Source of the DNA: Nilaparvata lugens
Taxonomy: Eukaryota > Arthropoda > Insecta > Hemiptera > Delphacidae
DNA: 64,000 nucleotides
Assembly: GCF_014356525.2 (NCBI RefSeq)
Contig: NC_052507.1
Span: forward strand, 58,192,053-58,256,052
Direction of reading: 5' to 3'
This document shows positions 63,895 to 64,000 of this stretch, piece by piece. The position numbers and the translations under genes were made by a program. Position 1 is the stretch's first letter, and each line of letters opens with the position of its first letter. The notes under the pieces are model-generated. The model made no database searches. It saw only the letters and a program-made list of their open reading frames with translations, and was not told the DNA's origin.

Positions 63895-64000
63895 GGTCGA
63901 ATAAAAATTATCCAGACACCAATAGAAAGGAGACATTCTCCCCGTTAATTTGATATGAAATTATTACGCATTACGACGCCCCATGATTCTGAGAAAAGTG
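63895..64000 (-). repeat. Inverted copy of repeat D, cut by the window edge
   Basis: GACACCAATAGAAAGGAGAC, then ATTCTCCCCGTTAATTTGAT and CGACGCCCCATGATTCTGAG, is the inverse of 62815-62775 joined directly to 62098-62040, without the insertion. It continues past the window. Confidence 0.7.

Overview
The window is nuclear DNA from an animal, almost certainly an insect. It is AT-rich, has large introns with consensus GT/AG splice sites, and is crowded with short inverted-repeat transposons. The repeat style suggests a hemipteran such as a planthopper. That placement is an impression from the repeats, not a proof. No tRNA, rRNA, CRISPR or bacterial-type operon was seen.

Two conserved host genes are well supported. 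Ornithine aminotransferase lies on the minus strand. Its seven coding exons (44216 down to 25627) join in consistent phase to a complete 441-residue protein. An MFSD6-like major facilitator transporter lies on the plus strand, with five coding exons from 53951 to 61791, and runs off the right edge. They are divergently oriented across about 9.7 kb. That gap holds an NRF1-type palindrome near 52.37 kb and a degenerate minisatellite just before the transporter start.

The left edge (1-4230) holds a decayed Mutator-like (MULE) transposon. Its protein carried zinc fingers, a GCM1/WRKY-like finger, a DDE transposase core, a SWIM finger and a C-terminal Ulp1-type cysteine protease. An upstream ORF that runs in from outside the window ends in an SGNH-hydrolase-like DGLHL motif. 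It joins the transposase ORF through an overlapping TGATG stop/start. From about 4.3 to 25.6 kb there is no confident host gene, but many foldback elements. These include two TA-flanked MITEs of one family, two GAGCTCGG-ended MITEs, a 2.85-kb hAT relic with an 8-bp target duplication that contains a nested Harbinger/MADF-type relic, and an FB-like palindrome whose arms are built of ~20.5-bp units.

The OAT introns hold a degraded CR1/L2-type non-LTR retrotransposon with 47-bp 5' repeats, a ~350-bp TTC tract (GAA in the OAT transcript), two direct copies of a ~0.9-kb element with repeated CCCAACGTGGG motifs on either side of exon 4, and a minisatellite with a 361-bp higher-order period. The right edge (61.8-64.0 kb) is a nested inverted-repeat composite that continues past the window.
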